Positions 25,825 through 35,283 of a stretch of 64,000 nucleotides of DNA are shown here, one piece after another. A program made the translations under genes and the position numbers. Numbering within the stretch: position 1 is the stretch's first letter; each line of letters begins with the position of its first letter. Location of the stretch: the NCBI RefSeq assembly GCF_030704685.1, contig NZ_JAUZDX010000027.1, forward strand, positions 16,368 through 80,367. Direction: 5' to 3'. The notes beneath the pieces are model-generated. The model saw only the letters and a list, made by a program, of their open reading frames with translations. It had not been told where the DNA came from and did no database searches. This DNA is from Acidovorax sp. A1169. GTDB lineage: Bacteria; Pseudomonadota; Gammaproteobacteria; Burkholderiales; Burkholderiaceae_C.

Positions 25825-27393
25825 ATGCACCCCACCCGACTGCCCTGGCGCACCGCCGCCAAAGCCACCCTGCTCGTGCTGGCCGGCACCTTCGCCTGGC
25901 CCTTGCAGGCGGCCGCCGAGCAACTGGCCATCGGCTCCAAGCGCTTCACCGAAAGCTACATCCTCGGCGAGGTCATCACCCAGGCCGCGCGCCAGGGCGG
26001 CGCCACTGCGGAGCACCGCCAGGGCCTGGGCAACACCGCCGTGGTGGTCGAGGCGCTCAAGACCGGCTCCATCGACGTGTACCCCGAGTACCTGGGCACG
26101 GTGGAGCGCGAGATCCTCAAGCTGCCCACCGGGTCGTCCAGGGAGGCCATCGACCAGAAGCTGCGCGAGATGGGCCTGGCCCTGGGCGTGCCGCTGGGTT
26201 TTTCCAACGGCTATGCCCTGGCCGCCAGCGCCGAGGTGGCGCGCAAGCATGGCCTCAAAACCCTGGGCGACCTGCGGAGCGCACCCGACCTGCGCATCGC
26301 CATCTCGCAGGAATTTCTGGGCCGCGAAGACGGCTGGCCCGGCCTGGCCAGGCGCTACCAGTTGCCGCAACGCCCCACGTCCATCGACCACGGCCTGTCG
26401 TACCAGGCGCTGGCATCGCAGCGCATCGACCTGACCGACATCTACACCACCGACGCGCGCATCGCCGACCTGGGCCTGGTGACGCTGCAGGACGATGCCA
26501 ACTACTTCCCGCGCTACGACGCGGTGCTGCTCTACCGCGCCGACCTGCCCACGCGCGCCCCGCAGGCCTGGCGCCGGATCGCCGCGCTCGAAGGCCGCAT
26601 CGACGTAACGCGCATGATCGCCATGAACGCGCAGGCCGAACTGCACGGGCAGGCGTTCCCGGCCATTGCGGCCGACTTTCTCGCCGGCAAGGCCACGCCT
26701 GCCGCTGCGCCAACAAGTGCCTCCAGTGCCGCCAGCACAGCCGAGCCGCAGGCCCGCCCGTCGCTCTCCACCGCCATCTTCGGCGGCGACTTCTGGCGCC
26801 TCACGCGCGACCACCTGTGGCTGGTGGCCGTGTCCGTCGGCATCGCCGTGCTCATCGGCATCCCGCTGGGCACGCTGGCCGCCGCGCGGGCGTGGCTGGG
26901 CCAGGGCATCCTGGGTTTTGTCGGCCTGCTGCAGACCGTGCCCTCGCTGGCGCTGCTGGCCGCGCTGATCCCGCTGCTGGGCCGCATAGGCACCGTGCCG
27001 GCCATCGTGGCGCTCAGCCTGTATGCCCTGCTGCCCATCGTGCGCAACACCGCCGTGGGGCTGATGCAGGTGCCCAAGGGCACCCAGCAGGCCGCCGTGG
27101 CGCTGGGCATGACGCCCGCGCAAAGCTGGCGCCTGGTGCTGCTGCCGCTGGCCCTGCCCGTCATCATCGCGGGCGTAAAGACCGCCACCGTGATGACCGT
27201 TGGCACCGCCACCATCGCCGCCTTCATCGGCGCGGGCGGCTATGGCGAACGCATTGCGCAGGGGCTGGCGCTCAACGACGGCACCACCTTGCTGGCGGGT
27301 GCGATTCCCTCGGCCGGGCTGGCGGTGCTGATCCAGGTGGTGTTCGAGGTGGTCGAGCGCATGTTTCGGCAACCAGGTGCTGCGGCCAGTTGA
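25825..27393 (+). CDS. Osmoprotectant ABC transporter, fused substrate-binding protein and permease
   Basis: A 522-residue fusion. After a signal-like helix, residues ~32-290 form an OpuAC/ProX-type substrate-binding domain (IGSKRFTESYILGEVITQAA, VEALKTGSIDVYPEYLGT, LTDIYTTDARIADLGLVTL). An Ala/Ser linker leads to a permease domain (~315-515) of the BPD_transp_1 family with five or six helices and the EAA-type loop AALGMTPAQSWRLVLLPLALP. This is an osmolyte (glycine betaine/choline-like) or thiol-ligand importer. In the common fusion the binding domain follows the permease; here it comes first. No ATP-binding subunit lies next to it in the window, which the transporter needs. Confidence 0.88.
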   Translation: MHPTRLPWRTAAKATLLVLAGTFAWPLQAAAEQLAIGSKRFTESYILGEVITQAARQGGATAEHRQGLGNTAVVVEALKTGSIDVYPEYLGTVEREILKLPTGSSREAIDQKLREMGLALGVPLGFSNGYALAASAEVARKHGLKTLGDLRSAPDLRIAISQEFLGREDGWPGLARRYQLPQRPTSIDHGLSYQALASQRIDLTDIYTTDARIADLGLVTLQDDANYFPRYDAVLLYRADLPTRAPQAWRRIAALEGRIDVTRMIAMNAQAELHGQAFPAIAADFLAGKATPAAAPTSASSAASTAEPQARPSLSTAIFGGDFWRLTRDHLWLVAVSVGIAVLIGIPLGTLAAARAWLGQGILGFVGLLQTVPSLALLAALIPLLGRIGTVPAIVALSLYALLPIVRNTAVGLMQVPKGTQQAAVALGMTPAQSWRLVLLPLALPVIIAGVKTATVMTVGTATIAAFIGAGGYGERIAQGLALNDGTTLLAGAIPSAGLAVLIQVVFEVVERMFRQPGAAAS

Positions 27394-27519
27394 TGCAGCA
27401 CAAGTAAAAACGCCTTGCGCGTGAAATGCGTCACACCGCGCCGCGCGCGCAGCAGCTGGCCGGTGCTTCAATGGCGGCTTCGCCACCGCACCGCCTGCAT
27501 TGACTGCATTGCCCCCCGC

Positions 27520-28911
27520 ATGACCACCTACACCAGCCACTGGCTCCAGACCGCCGCGGCCAGCAACAAGGCTCCGCTGCTGATCAAGATCACGCTGATA
27601 CCGCACGGCTATGACGGCCATGCCTACTGGAAGCGCCAGGAGGCGCGCGCCTTGGACCGCGAGTTCAAGATGGTGGAGGACCTGCGCTGGGACCCCGATG
27701 GCGGCCCCCAGGCCGTGCTGCAGCGCCTGGTGGACCTGCGCCAGGCCCTTGCCAGCGACGGATGGCAGGAGATCGTCGTGCACGACAGCCTGACCCTCTT
27801 CCCCAAGGACCTGCTGGACCACCGCACCAAGACCGAGGACGAATGCCTGATGGACCTGGCGGCGCTGCACACCGAGTGCAGTGACCACGAGAGCGCCCTG
27901 GCCGCCCTGCACCGCTGCCGCCACAGCGAACAGGCCTGGTACTGGCACACGGCAGCCCGGCGCGCCCATGCCAACCGGGCGCGCGCCCACCCCGGCCCGC
28001 AGGCAGATGGCGACTGGGCTGCAGCCGTCGAACACGCAATGTTCATCATCCACCAGGCAGCAGACGCCAACGCCGCCCCGCCAGGCGCCATGTACAGCTT
28101 TGGCGACAGCTATCGGCACACGGCTTCGCAACTGGCCGCAGCCGCCCAGACCGTAGCGGAGTACCTGCTGTGCATTGCCGGCGACCCGGAGCAGGCGATG
28201 CAGGCCCTGCAAATCGCCGATGCCACGAACCATGGCACTGGCCAGCTGCAGCAACTGAAGGTGACGGCACTGCTACAGCTCAAGCACAGCACCGAGGCCT
28301 ACGAAACGCACCTGAAGTGGCGCCTGCAGATGCCCGAGGTTCTCGAATCCCCCGGCTACCGGGCCTTCGTCGACCAGCAGCAGACCCAGGCGCGCAGCGC
28401 CGAAAGCCAGCGCGTGAGCCAGCTGCGCTTTGAAACCGCCCCGGGCAGCCCGGCCTCCGAAAGCGAACTCGAACAACTGCTGCGGCGCTTTCCCCAGCCA
28501 TCGCACGCCTACCTGCAATGGATCACCCAGGCCGAGCGGCACCAGCTCACCGTGGTCGATGGCGACGGCAGCGAAACCTACGAACTGTTCAGCATCTGCG
28601 CCGCGCTGGACAAGCACGAAGAGCTGCTGGGCTGGCTCAGCCTGCACGACGACAGCTCGCCCGAGCTGGCCGAGGAGATCCGCAGCGCCATTGCCGACAG
28701 CGGCATCGACCCGCAGCACATGCTGCCCATCGTGGGCGCCGAGAACGCCTCGGACTGCTTTGTGCTGCGCATGGACGGTCCCGGCGCGGGCGGCATCTAC
28801 TTCTGGGCGCACGACGAGTGCACCGTGTTCAGCCCCATCGTGGACAGCGCGGACCAGTTGTTCCCGTGGCTGCAGGCGCAGGCCAGGGCGGGCTCGACCT
28901 TCGTGCTCTGA
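27520..28911 (+). CDS. Hypothetical protein with possible SUKH-like C-terminal domain
   Basis: A 463-residue soluble protein starting at the ATG at 27520 (MTTYTSHWLQ). Residues ~1-280 are helical and solenoid-like (DLAALHTECSDHESALAALHR; GDPEQAMQALQIADATNHG). The last ~100 residues (LPIVGAENASDCFVLRMDGP, GGIYFWAHDECTVFSPIVDS, DQLFPWLQAQ) resemble the second half of SMI1/KNR4 (SUKH) domains, which often serve as immunity proteins. The match is by eye and tentative. No toxin gene is adjacent. Confidence 0.6.
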   Translation: MTTYTSHWLQTAAASNKAPLLIKITLIPHGYDGHAYWKRQEARALDREFKMVEDLRWDPDGGPQAVLQRLVDLRQALASDGWQEIVVHDSLTLFPKDLLDHRTKTEDECLMDLAALHTECSDHESALAALHRCRHSEQAWYWHTAARRAHANRARAHPGPQADGDWAAAVEHAMFIIHQAADANAAPPGAMYSFGDSYRHTASQLAAAAQTVAEYLLCIAGDPEQAMQALQIADATNHGTGQLQQLKVTALLQLKHSTEAYETHLKWRLQMPEVLESPGYRAFVDQQQTQARSAESQRVSQLRFETAPGSPASESELEQLLRRFPQPSHAYLQWITQAERHQLTVVDGDGSETYELFSICAALDKHEELLGWLSLHDDSSPELAEEIRSAIADSGIDPQHMLPIVGAENASDCFVLRMDGPGAGGIYFWAHDECTVFSPIVDSADQLFPWLQAQARAGSTFVL

Positions 28912-28975
28912 GACGGGCCAGGCGCGGGCCGCCGCTCCTGGCGGAAGGCGCTTGGGCAGCTTTGCCCGCAAGCTT

Positions 28976-29209
28976 TTACCCCGGCAGCGCTTGAGCTTCG
29001 GGCCTGGGCACCTCGCGCAGCTTCAGCGATGCGCGGCCAAGGCCTGTGAGTTCCTGCACCACGGCCGGCTGGGCACCGCCAGGCTCGGGCAGCCAGGCCA
29101 GTACCATGCCGGCCGCCTTCAGCACCCGCAGTTTGTCGATGGCGTTTTCGCTGGCAAGCGTCAAGGGAAACGGCCCTGCGGCCATGTCGCGGAGCAATTC
29201 CATGGGCAT
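28976..29209 (-). CDS. Small hypothetical protein
   Basis: A 77-residue soluble protein starting at the ATG at 29209 (MPMELLRDMA) with GAGG 8 nt upstream. It has a short helix-turn-helix-like pattern (ENAIDKLRVLKAAGMVLAWL) followed by VVQELTGLGRASLKL, but I cannot call a DNA-binding family. Lies between two forward-strand genes. Confidence 0.5.
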   Translation of the reverse strand: MPMELLRDMAAGPFPLTLASENAIDKLRVLKAAGMVLAWLPEPGGAQPAVVQELTGLGRASLKLREVPRPEAQALPG

Positions 29210-29375
29210 TTCATGTCCTCCATACTTTCGAGAGCGGCTGAGCCGCTTTTCATGGACACTGATATGAGGACTGCCCGACACCATTCAAGCCCCTCCCCTA
29301 TCCCGCTCAAGGCAGCAGGCAAGGTACTGGACTGCGCCTTCGCCCCATCTGCCTACCCGGCGTGCACAATGGCGA

Positions 29376-30593
29376 ATGCGCCTTGCCGACTTCATCACGT
29401 CCAATATCGACTCCATCCTGACCGACTGGGTCGCTTTTGCAAGCCAGCAGTTGCCTGCGGCCCGCAACATGGACGAGGTCGAGCTGCTGGACCATGGCAA
29501 GACCCTGCTCGAAGAGATCGTCACCAACATGGCCCGCCCCGAGGGCGAAGCTGAGCGCAAGGCCAAATCCGAGGGCAACAGCCAGGAGGCGTCGGAATCC
29601 TCCAACGTCCCGTCGCGCAGCCATGCGCGCCAGCGCGAGCGCCAGGGTTTCGAGATCGGGCAGATGGTGGCAGAGTACCGAGCCCTGCGCGCCACCGTGC
29701 TGCGGCGCTGGCAGGCGGCAGCCCCGAGCTTCGAGGCCCAGGACCTGGACGACATGATGCGCTTCAACGAAGCGCTCGACCAAGCGCTGGCAGAGTCCGT
29801 GGACGTCTTCGTGCAGGAGGTCGGCCGGGCCCGGGACCTGTTCCTGGGCATGATGGGGCATGACCTGCGCGGCCCCTTGAGCACCATCGCCAGCTGCGCC
29901 GCCGTGGAGCTGCGCAAGTGGCCTGGCGATGTTCGCTACGCCCCCCTCACGCTGCGCAGCGTGGCGCAGATGAAGGCATTGCTCAACGATCTGATGGAGT
30001 TCACCACCTACCGCCTGGGCAAGGGCCTGAGCCTCACGCCCGTGCCGCTGCAGCTGGACCAGTTCGTGCGGCACACCCTCGACGAGATCAACGCCGTCTA
30101 CGCCGAGCGCACCCTGGTGCTCGAAAGCCATGGCGACATGCATGGCCGATGGGACGGCCGGCGGCTGCACCAGGCCCTGTCCAACCTGGTGTTCAACGCT
30201 CTGAAATACGGCTTCCCCGGCCTGCCCGTCAGCACCGTGCTGGACGGGACCCGCCCCGACGAAGTGCTGCTGACCGTGCGCAACACGGGCAAGCCTATCG
30301 CGCCCCACATGCTGCCCCGCCTGTTCGACCCCCTGGTGCGGGAAGAGAGCGATGAGGACCGCGAGGCACGCAGCAGCATCGAAAGCAACAGCGGCAGCCA
30401 GGGCGCGCCCGCCGACCTGGTGGCCGGCGCCAACCTGGGGCTGGGCCTGTTCGTGGTGCGCGAGATCGCGTTGGCGCACGGCGGATCGGTAGAGGTTGTT
30501 GCCGACGGGGAGACGACCGAATTCCGGTTGCGTCTGCCGCGCGTGAGCCCCCCAACCGCCAACCCCTCACCGCAGCAGCCTGCCAAGGCCTGA
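29376..30593 (+). CDS. Sensor histidine kinase with RsbRD-like N-terminal domain
   Basis: A 405-residue soluble kinase. Residues 1-~150 resemble the RsbRD N-terminal helical domain (LADFITSNIDSILTDWVAFA). The dimerisation helix carries the phosphoacceptor H162 in MMGHDLRGPLSTI. The ATPase domain (~250-395) has an N box (HQALSNLVFNALKYG), VRNTGKPI and GLGLFVVREIALAHGG. A disordered insert (EESDEDREARSSIES) sits in the ATP lid. No response regulator is adjacent, so it is an orphan kinase. Start is the ATG at 29376; no strong ribosome-binding site is visible. Confidence 0.88.
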   Translation: MRLADFITSNIDSILTDWVAFASQQLPAARNMDEVELLDHGKTLLEEIVTNMARPEGEAERKAKSEGNSQEASESSNVPSRSHARQRERQGFEIGQMVAEYRALRATVLRRWQAAAPSFEAQDLDDMMRFNEALDQALAESVDVFVQEVGRARDLFLGMMGHDLRGPLSTIASCAAVELRKWPGDVRYAPLTLRSVAQMKALLNDLMEFTTYRLGKGLSLTPVPLQLDQFVRHTLDEINAVYAERTLVLESHGDMHGRWDGRRLHQALSNLVFNALKYGFPGLPVSTVLDGTRPDEVLLTVRNTGKPIAPHMLPRLFDPLVREESDEDREARSSIESNSGSQGAPADLVAGANLGLGLFVVREIALAHGGSVEVVADGETTEFRLRLPRVSPPTANPSPQQPAKA

Positions 30594-30748
30594 GAGGCTG
30601 AGAGTCTTTCGTCCATGCCCGCCTTGCACGCCAAACCACCCCGGCTCGTCGAAAGCAAATGCTCGCCATAGCCCGAGCTATGGCTGCGCTTTGCGCCTAG
30701 GGCGTTGTGACGTGCCTTTCGGGCACGGCCAAAAAACTCTCAGCCTCT
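30593..30748. repeat. 156-bp element with 13-bp inverted ends
   Basis: AGAGGCTGAGAGT (30593-30605) is inverted perfectly at 30736-30748, with the kinase stop codon at the left edge. The interior includes a small hairpin (ATAGC...GCTAT near 30669-30683). The first ~40 bases inside recur in inverted orientation at about 39320-39358, next to another gene, so part of the element is dispersed. Confidence 0.5.
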
Positions 30749-30817
30749 GACGGCCCCTGGGCAGCAGGGTGCGTCAGCAGGCCCGACGGGTCATGGCATT
30801 TCTGCGCGCTGAAGGGC

Positions 30818-32523
30818 TCACGACACACCCGCTGCGTCCAGCAACACGATGCGGCTACGCCCCGCGCCCTTGGCCTGGTAGAGCGCCTTGTCCGCCATGG
30901 CGATCATCTGCTGCGGCGTCAGGGCCTCGCCTTCGCCCAGGGCCGCTATGCCGGTGCTGATGCTAGGGCGTGTCATCATTCATTTCACCCCCGCGAAAGC
31001 CTGCAGCACGGTGCAGTGCAAGGCGCCCTGAGTGCCGTGTAGCACGGCTACACAAGCGAAGGGCAACGCCGCAATGCGCCGCGCTGCAGGCTTTCCCTGC
31101 GGGCTGGCCCCGGCATGCGGCGTCTGCTTTGTCGCTCGGCTTGCCAATAGCCCGCTATTGGCTGCGCCGCGCTTCGCGCATCCATCCGCATGCCGGGGCC
31201 AGCGCGGGGGCGAAATGAATGATGACACGCCCTAACCACCGCACCGGTGGAGCACTCGCGGTGGGCAATCGACAGGCGCGCCACGGCCGCATGCGCCGCA
31301 GCCGCAATGTGCATGGCGCCTACCGAATCGGTCTCGGGCAGCACCAGGGCGAACTCTTCGCCGCCATACCGTGCGGCCAGGTCCGAGGGACGCTTGCCAT
31401 GGGCCTGCAGCACCCGGGCAATGGCCTTGAGGCATTCATCGCCCATCTGGTGCCCATAGGCATCGTTGTAGGCCTTGAAGTGGTCCACGTCCAGCAGCAC
31501 CAACGCCAGCGGCCGCCGGTGGCGCTGGGCCAGGGCCAGGTGTTCCGCCAGGTGCATGTCGAACGCCCGGCGGTTGGCCAGCTCGGTCAGGCCGTCCTGC
31601 ATGGACGAGCGCCACAGCGTCTCGTTGGCACTTTGCAGTGCGGTGGTCAGCGCCCGCAGCCGGGTGTAGTGCCGCGCGTTCTCGCCGAGCAGCACGATCA
31701 GCAGCACACCCGCAGACACCAGGCCATAGATGCGCCCCAGGTACCAGCCCAGGTCGTAGCGCCCGGCGTTCAGCACGGCCGCCAGGGCCAGGTCCAGCAG
31801 CCAGACGCACAAGGCCACCAGCAGCCAGATGTCCAGCAGCGAATGGGGCCGGCTCCACAGCAGAACCCCCAGCGCCCCGAAGCTCAGCAGCCAGATGCCG
31901 ATGAGAAAGGCCTTGCCGACGGACGTGGTGTGGTTGTCGTCCATGAACACCGGCAGCCATTCATGCCCCGCGGTGGCAAATGCAGTGAACGCCGCCACCA
32001 GCGCCAACACCAGGGCAGCGGTGGCGGCTACAGCACGCAATGCCCGGCCACCGCTCGGGCGCGCAGGGCTGCGTGCCTCCCGCCGCCTGGCAAGCACATA
32101 CGCCACCAGCCCCAGCGGAAAGCCCGCGTGCCACAGCATGTACATGGCCGATGAGGTCTGGGGCCCCGACCCCAGCAGGCCCGTGGGCGCGAACAGCCCC
32201 GGGAAGATGAGCGCATAGGCCGCAGTGGCTGTGGCGGTGAACAGATACACGCCGCCCAGCACCAGCAGCCCCGCAGACTTCAGGGCCCGGTAATGGCCCA
32301 ACAGCAGCACCGCCGTGACCAGATCGAAGATCACCAGCGCGGTGACATAGATCGGAATGAAGGCGGGAAACGCCGCGAGCGGCACCTTGGCGTACGGCAG
32401 TGCCATCGCGCCAAGTGCCAGCGAAAGGACGACTGCGGTGCCCGCGACCACCTTCTCGCGGGTGCCCGCCGGTTCGCTGGCAAGAGGGGCTGTGGACAGC
32501 CCGGGAGACGCAGTGGCGTGCAT
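30818..32523 (-). pseudogene. MASE4-GGDEF diguanylate cyclase split by a 267-bp transposable element
   Basis: A membrane-bound diguanylate cyclase gene. The N-terminal MASE4-type sensor has eight or so helices (residues ~25-290; GLFAPTGLLGSGPQTSSAMY). The GGDEF domain has LTELANRRAFDMHL, DVDHFKAYNDAYGHQMGD and the active motif GGEEF at residues 387-391. At residue ~430 the frame runs into the element at 30966-31232 and ends 61 codons later at 31048. The missing end lies beyond the element (30965 to 30818) and encodes SISTGIAALG, MADKALYQAKGAG and RSRIVLL, the normal GGDEF C-terminus. Removing the element plus one TA restores a 1437-nt frame of 478 codons and a stop. The allele probably lost cyclic-di-GMP synthesis. 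Confidence 0.93.
30966..31232. mobile_element. 267-bp miniature inverted-repeat element, copy 1 (TA target)
   Basis: Non-autonomous element with 30-bp terminal inverted repeats (one mismatch), outer end GGGCGTGTCATCATTCATTT. It is flanked by TA on both sides (30964-30965 and 31233-31234), the target duplication typical of the IS630/Tc1-mariner group. The interior folds as two hairpins, one closed by AAGCCTGCAGC/GCTGCAGGCTT and one by CTGGCCCCGGCATGCGG/CCGCATGCCGGGGCCAG. No transposase. A near-identical copy is at 39560-39826. Confidence 0.92.
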
Positions 32524-32976
32524 GGGAAACCTTCTGCGTGATGTCCCGGGAATGCTAGTCTTCTGTTACAAAAAATACTATTTGCTTACATAGCATTCGA
32601 GCGGTTGTCCACCGCCCGCTGCAAATCCAGCATCCGCTTTGCCCTTTCAAACCCAACGGTCATCGCGGCAGTTGCTGATATAGGATGGCTATCAACAGGG
32701 GGCCGTGGAGCGTCTGGGCTACAGGCGCGCCATCCACATTGCGGTCGCCCCATGCCATTGTCGGGATTCGAAAGCAGCCCACCTTCGGGTGGCATCCGTC
32801 CACAGGAGTATTGCGCATGAAAACCTTCTGCCAGCTCAAACCCCATTGCGATGCGGGCGTCCACGCAGCCCTGCATCCGCCCCCCAACACTGACTCACCT
32901 CGTTCGTGAAACCTGCCACCGTGCCACCATGGCATGCAGCCTGGCCACCTTGAAAATACCCTGAGGGAGAGACACC
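32524..32976. other. Intergenic region upstream of the chemoreceptor
   Basis: About 450 nt of slightly lower GC between the divergent diguanylate cyclase and chemoreceptor genes. No supported ORF. It should contain both promoters, and a GAGGGAGAG ribosome-binding site precedes the chemoreceptor. Confidence 0.5.
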
Positions 32977-34758
32977 ATGGACAAGATGAAAATCGCCACC
33001 CGGCTCACGGTCGCTTTTGCCGCGATGGTGCTGTTGCTGATTGCACTGGGCGCCATCAGCCTCTTGCGGTCTGCACACCAAAGTGAAGAGCTGCACGATG
33101 TCGTCGACACGCGCATACCAATCACCAAGTCGCTCGGTATTCTGGCGGACGGTGTGAATACCCAGGCGATCCAGTTTCGCAACCTGGTCCTTTTCAATTC
33201 AGAGCCCATCGCCAAGTCGGCCATGGACCAGATCGCTGCTGCGCGGGCGGCCACTGCCGAGCAGTACAAGCTGCTGGATACGCTGATCTCCTCGCCCAAG
33301 GGCGAGGAAATACTGGCGCGCATGCTCAAGGGCCGGGCCGAGTTCATCAAGTACGGCGATGAATTTCTCGCACTGGCCCAAAAAGGCCAGAAGGATGAGG
33401 CGATCAAGCTGCTCGAAGAAAAGCTGCGCCCCGTGCAGCTCGACTACCAGAAGACGCTGCGCGAACAGGTGGACTTCCAGGCCCAACTCACCACCGAAGC
33501 CGGCAAGGAGGCCGACGCGGCCGCATCGGCCCTGCAGCGTGACGTGCTGATAGCCGGTGTGGCAGCCATCGCGGTGGCGATCTTCCTGGCGTTCGCGATC
33601 ATCCGCTCCATCACCCGCCCCCTGGCCCAGGCCGTGCAGGCTGCCGACCGCGTTGCCGCCGGCGACCTCAGCGGCGACATCGTCGTGCAGTCGCAGGACG
33701 AGACCGGCCAACTGCTCAGCGCCCTGCAGCGCATGCAGCAAAGCCTGGTGGCCACCGTGACCACGGTGCGCAGCAACTCCGAGAGTGTAGCCTCGGCCAG
33801 CGCACAGATTGCCTCGGGCAACAACGACCTGTCGGCGCGCACCGAGCAGCAGGCCTCGGCACTGGAAGAGACGGCCGCCTCGATGGAAGAACTGGGCTCC
33901 ACCGTGCGCCAGAACGCCGACAACGCGCGCCAGGCCAACCAGCTGGCGCTGAGTGCTTCTACCGTGGCCGTACAGGGCGGCGACGTGGTGGCCGAAGTGG
34001 TCGAAACCATGAAAGGCATCAACGCCAGCAGCAGCAAGATCGCCGACATCATCAGCGTCATCGACGGCATTGCCTTCCAGACCAACATCCTGGCCCTGAA
34101 TGCAGCGGTGGAAGCCGCCCGGGCGGGCGAGCAAGGCCGGGGCTTTGCCGTGGTGGCCAGCGAAGTGCGCAGCCTGGCGGGGCGCAGCGCCGAAGCGGCC
34201 AAGGAAATCAAGGGCCTGATCACCGCCAGCGTCGAGCGCGTGGAGCAAGGCACGCAACTGGTGGACAAGGCCGGGGCCACTATGACCGAAGTGGTGGCGG
34301 CCATCCGGCGCGTCACGGACATCATGGGCGAGATCAGCGCCGCCAGCAGCGAGCAAAGCGCAGGCGTGGGCCAGGTGGGAGAAGCGGTCACGCAGATGGA
34401 CCAGGCCACCCAGCAGAACGCAGCGCTGGTAGAAGAAATGGCCGCAGCAGCGAGCAGCCTGAACAGCCAGGCGGGCGAACTGGTGAACGCGGTGGCGGTG
34501 TTCCGGCTGGCGGGCGACGGCAGCGGTGCTGGCAACTACCGCGCACCGGCACCGGCGCCAACGGCGCGCAAGCCAGCGCCGGCCCCGCGCGCGGCAGTCA
34601 CGTCCACGTCGGCGGTCAAAGCCCCGGTGGCCAGCCGACTGGCGGCGCCCAAGGGACCCATGGCGCCCAAGGCCGCACCGGCGGTAAGCCCTGCGCCAGC
34701 GCCCAAGGCGCCGGCCAAGGCGGCCGCAGGTGGGGATGATGAGTGGGAGAGCTTTTAG
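32977..34758 (+). CDS. Methyl-accepting chemotaxis protein with CheR-tether pentapeptide
   Basis: A 593-residue inner-membrane chemoreceptor. TM1 (~residues 7-30) and TM2 (~190-210) enclose a periplasmic four-helix-bundle ligand domain. HAMP (~211-265) is followed by methylation helices (QQASALEETAASMEELGSTV) and the signalling tip (NILALNAAVEAARAGEQGRG, AVVASEVRSLAGRSA). A long Ala/Pro-rich linker ends in DDEWESF: the last five residues, EWESF, match the NWETF-type pentapeptide that recruits the CheR methyltransferase. Ligand unknown. GAGGGAGAG upstream of the ATG supports the start. Confidence 0.95.
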   Translation: MDKMKIATRLTVAFAAMVLLLIALGAISLLRSAHQSEELHDVVDTRIPITKSLGILADGVNTQAIQFRNLVLFNSEPIAKSAMDQIAAARAATAEQYKLLDTLISSPKGEEILARMLKGRAEFIKYGDEFLALAQKGQKDEAIKLLEEKLRPVQLDYQKTLREQVDFQAQLTTEAGKEADAAASALQRDVLIAGVAAIAVAIFLAFAIIRSITRPLAQAVQAADRVAAGDLSGDIVVQSQDETGQLLSALQRMQQSLVATVTTVRSNSESVASASAQIASGNNDLSARTEQQASALEETAASMEELGSTVRQNADNARQANQLALSASTVAVQGGDVVAEVVETMKGINASSSKIADIISVIDGIAFQTNILALNAAVEAARAGEQGRGFAVVASEVRSLAGRSAEAAKEIKGLITASVERVEQGTQLVDKAGATMTEVVAAIRRVTDIMGEISAASSEQSAGVGQVGEAVTQMDQATQQNAALVEEMAAAASSLNSQAGELVNAVAVFRLAGDGSGAGNYRAPAPAPTARKPAPAPRAAVTSTSAVKAPVASRLAAPKGPMAPKAAPAVSPAPAPKAPAKAAAGGDDEWESF

Positions 34759-35113
34759 AAGCGGCCCGTGAAAAGCCAGAGGCGCCAATGACAGCAGGCC
34801 GCCGCGCCCTGCGTGGCGAGGGCTTTGGGCAACCTGCGAGCCCCCACAGCCAAAAGCCCTGCCCTCGGCAGCATGCCTTCATTCAACGCGGGTACCCGCA
34901 GGTCGTTCGCCCGGTCGGCTCACGTTGGTGAAGCCCCTCACCCGCTTGCCTGCGGACAGCCAGCGGCCATTGGCGGCTATTAGCGCCCTTCTCGTGGCAC
35001 CGTGCGCCCGTTGCATCGCAGACCAGGACCACATGCTTGCCTGCGGCGATGCATGATTCGATCCCTGAGCGGCTGGCCGGACCATCTTGCGACTGCATCC
35101 TCAGGAATGGACC
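34759..35113. other. Intergenic region before the IS66 remnants
   Basis: About 355 nt with no supported gene. An imperfect hairpin is formed by GAGGGCTTTGGGC-like and GCCAAAAGCCCT sequences near 34817-34865, without a T run. Confidence 0.45.
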
Positions 35114-35283
35114 ATGCTGTCCATCAAAGGTTTGCCGGACATCAAAGTGCACTTCAACACGAAGCAGCGACGCCGTCACAGCGAAGCCTTCAAGTTCCAA
35201 GTCCTTGCAGCGTGTGCCGAGCCCTTAGCGGGGAGTTGCGGCAGTGGCTTTGGTGTTCAGATTGAACGACAACCTGGTGTTCT
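35114..35283 (+). pseudogene. Remnant of IS66-family OrfA (TnpA)
   Basis: Translation from the ATG at 35114 gives KQRRRHSEAFKFQVLAACAE followed, after a frameshift, by GVAAVALVFRLNDNLV. This is the IS66 OrfA helix-turn-helix region (RRxxSxEFKxQVLxACxEPG, VAAVALxxxxNxNLV). It breaks off at the 167-bp element. Confidence 0.7.

Noticed and set aside
25657..28254. 865-codon reverse-strand ORF
   Set aside because: It runs opposite the transporter and the gene after it, shows no recognisable domain and has shadow-frame composition.
30966..31232. 82-codon ORFs within the 267-bp elements
   Set aside because: They arise from the inverted repeats on both strands and show no transposase features.
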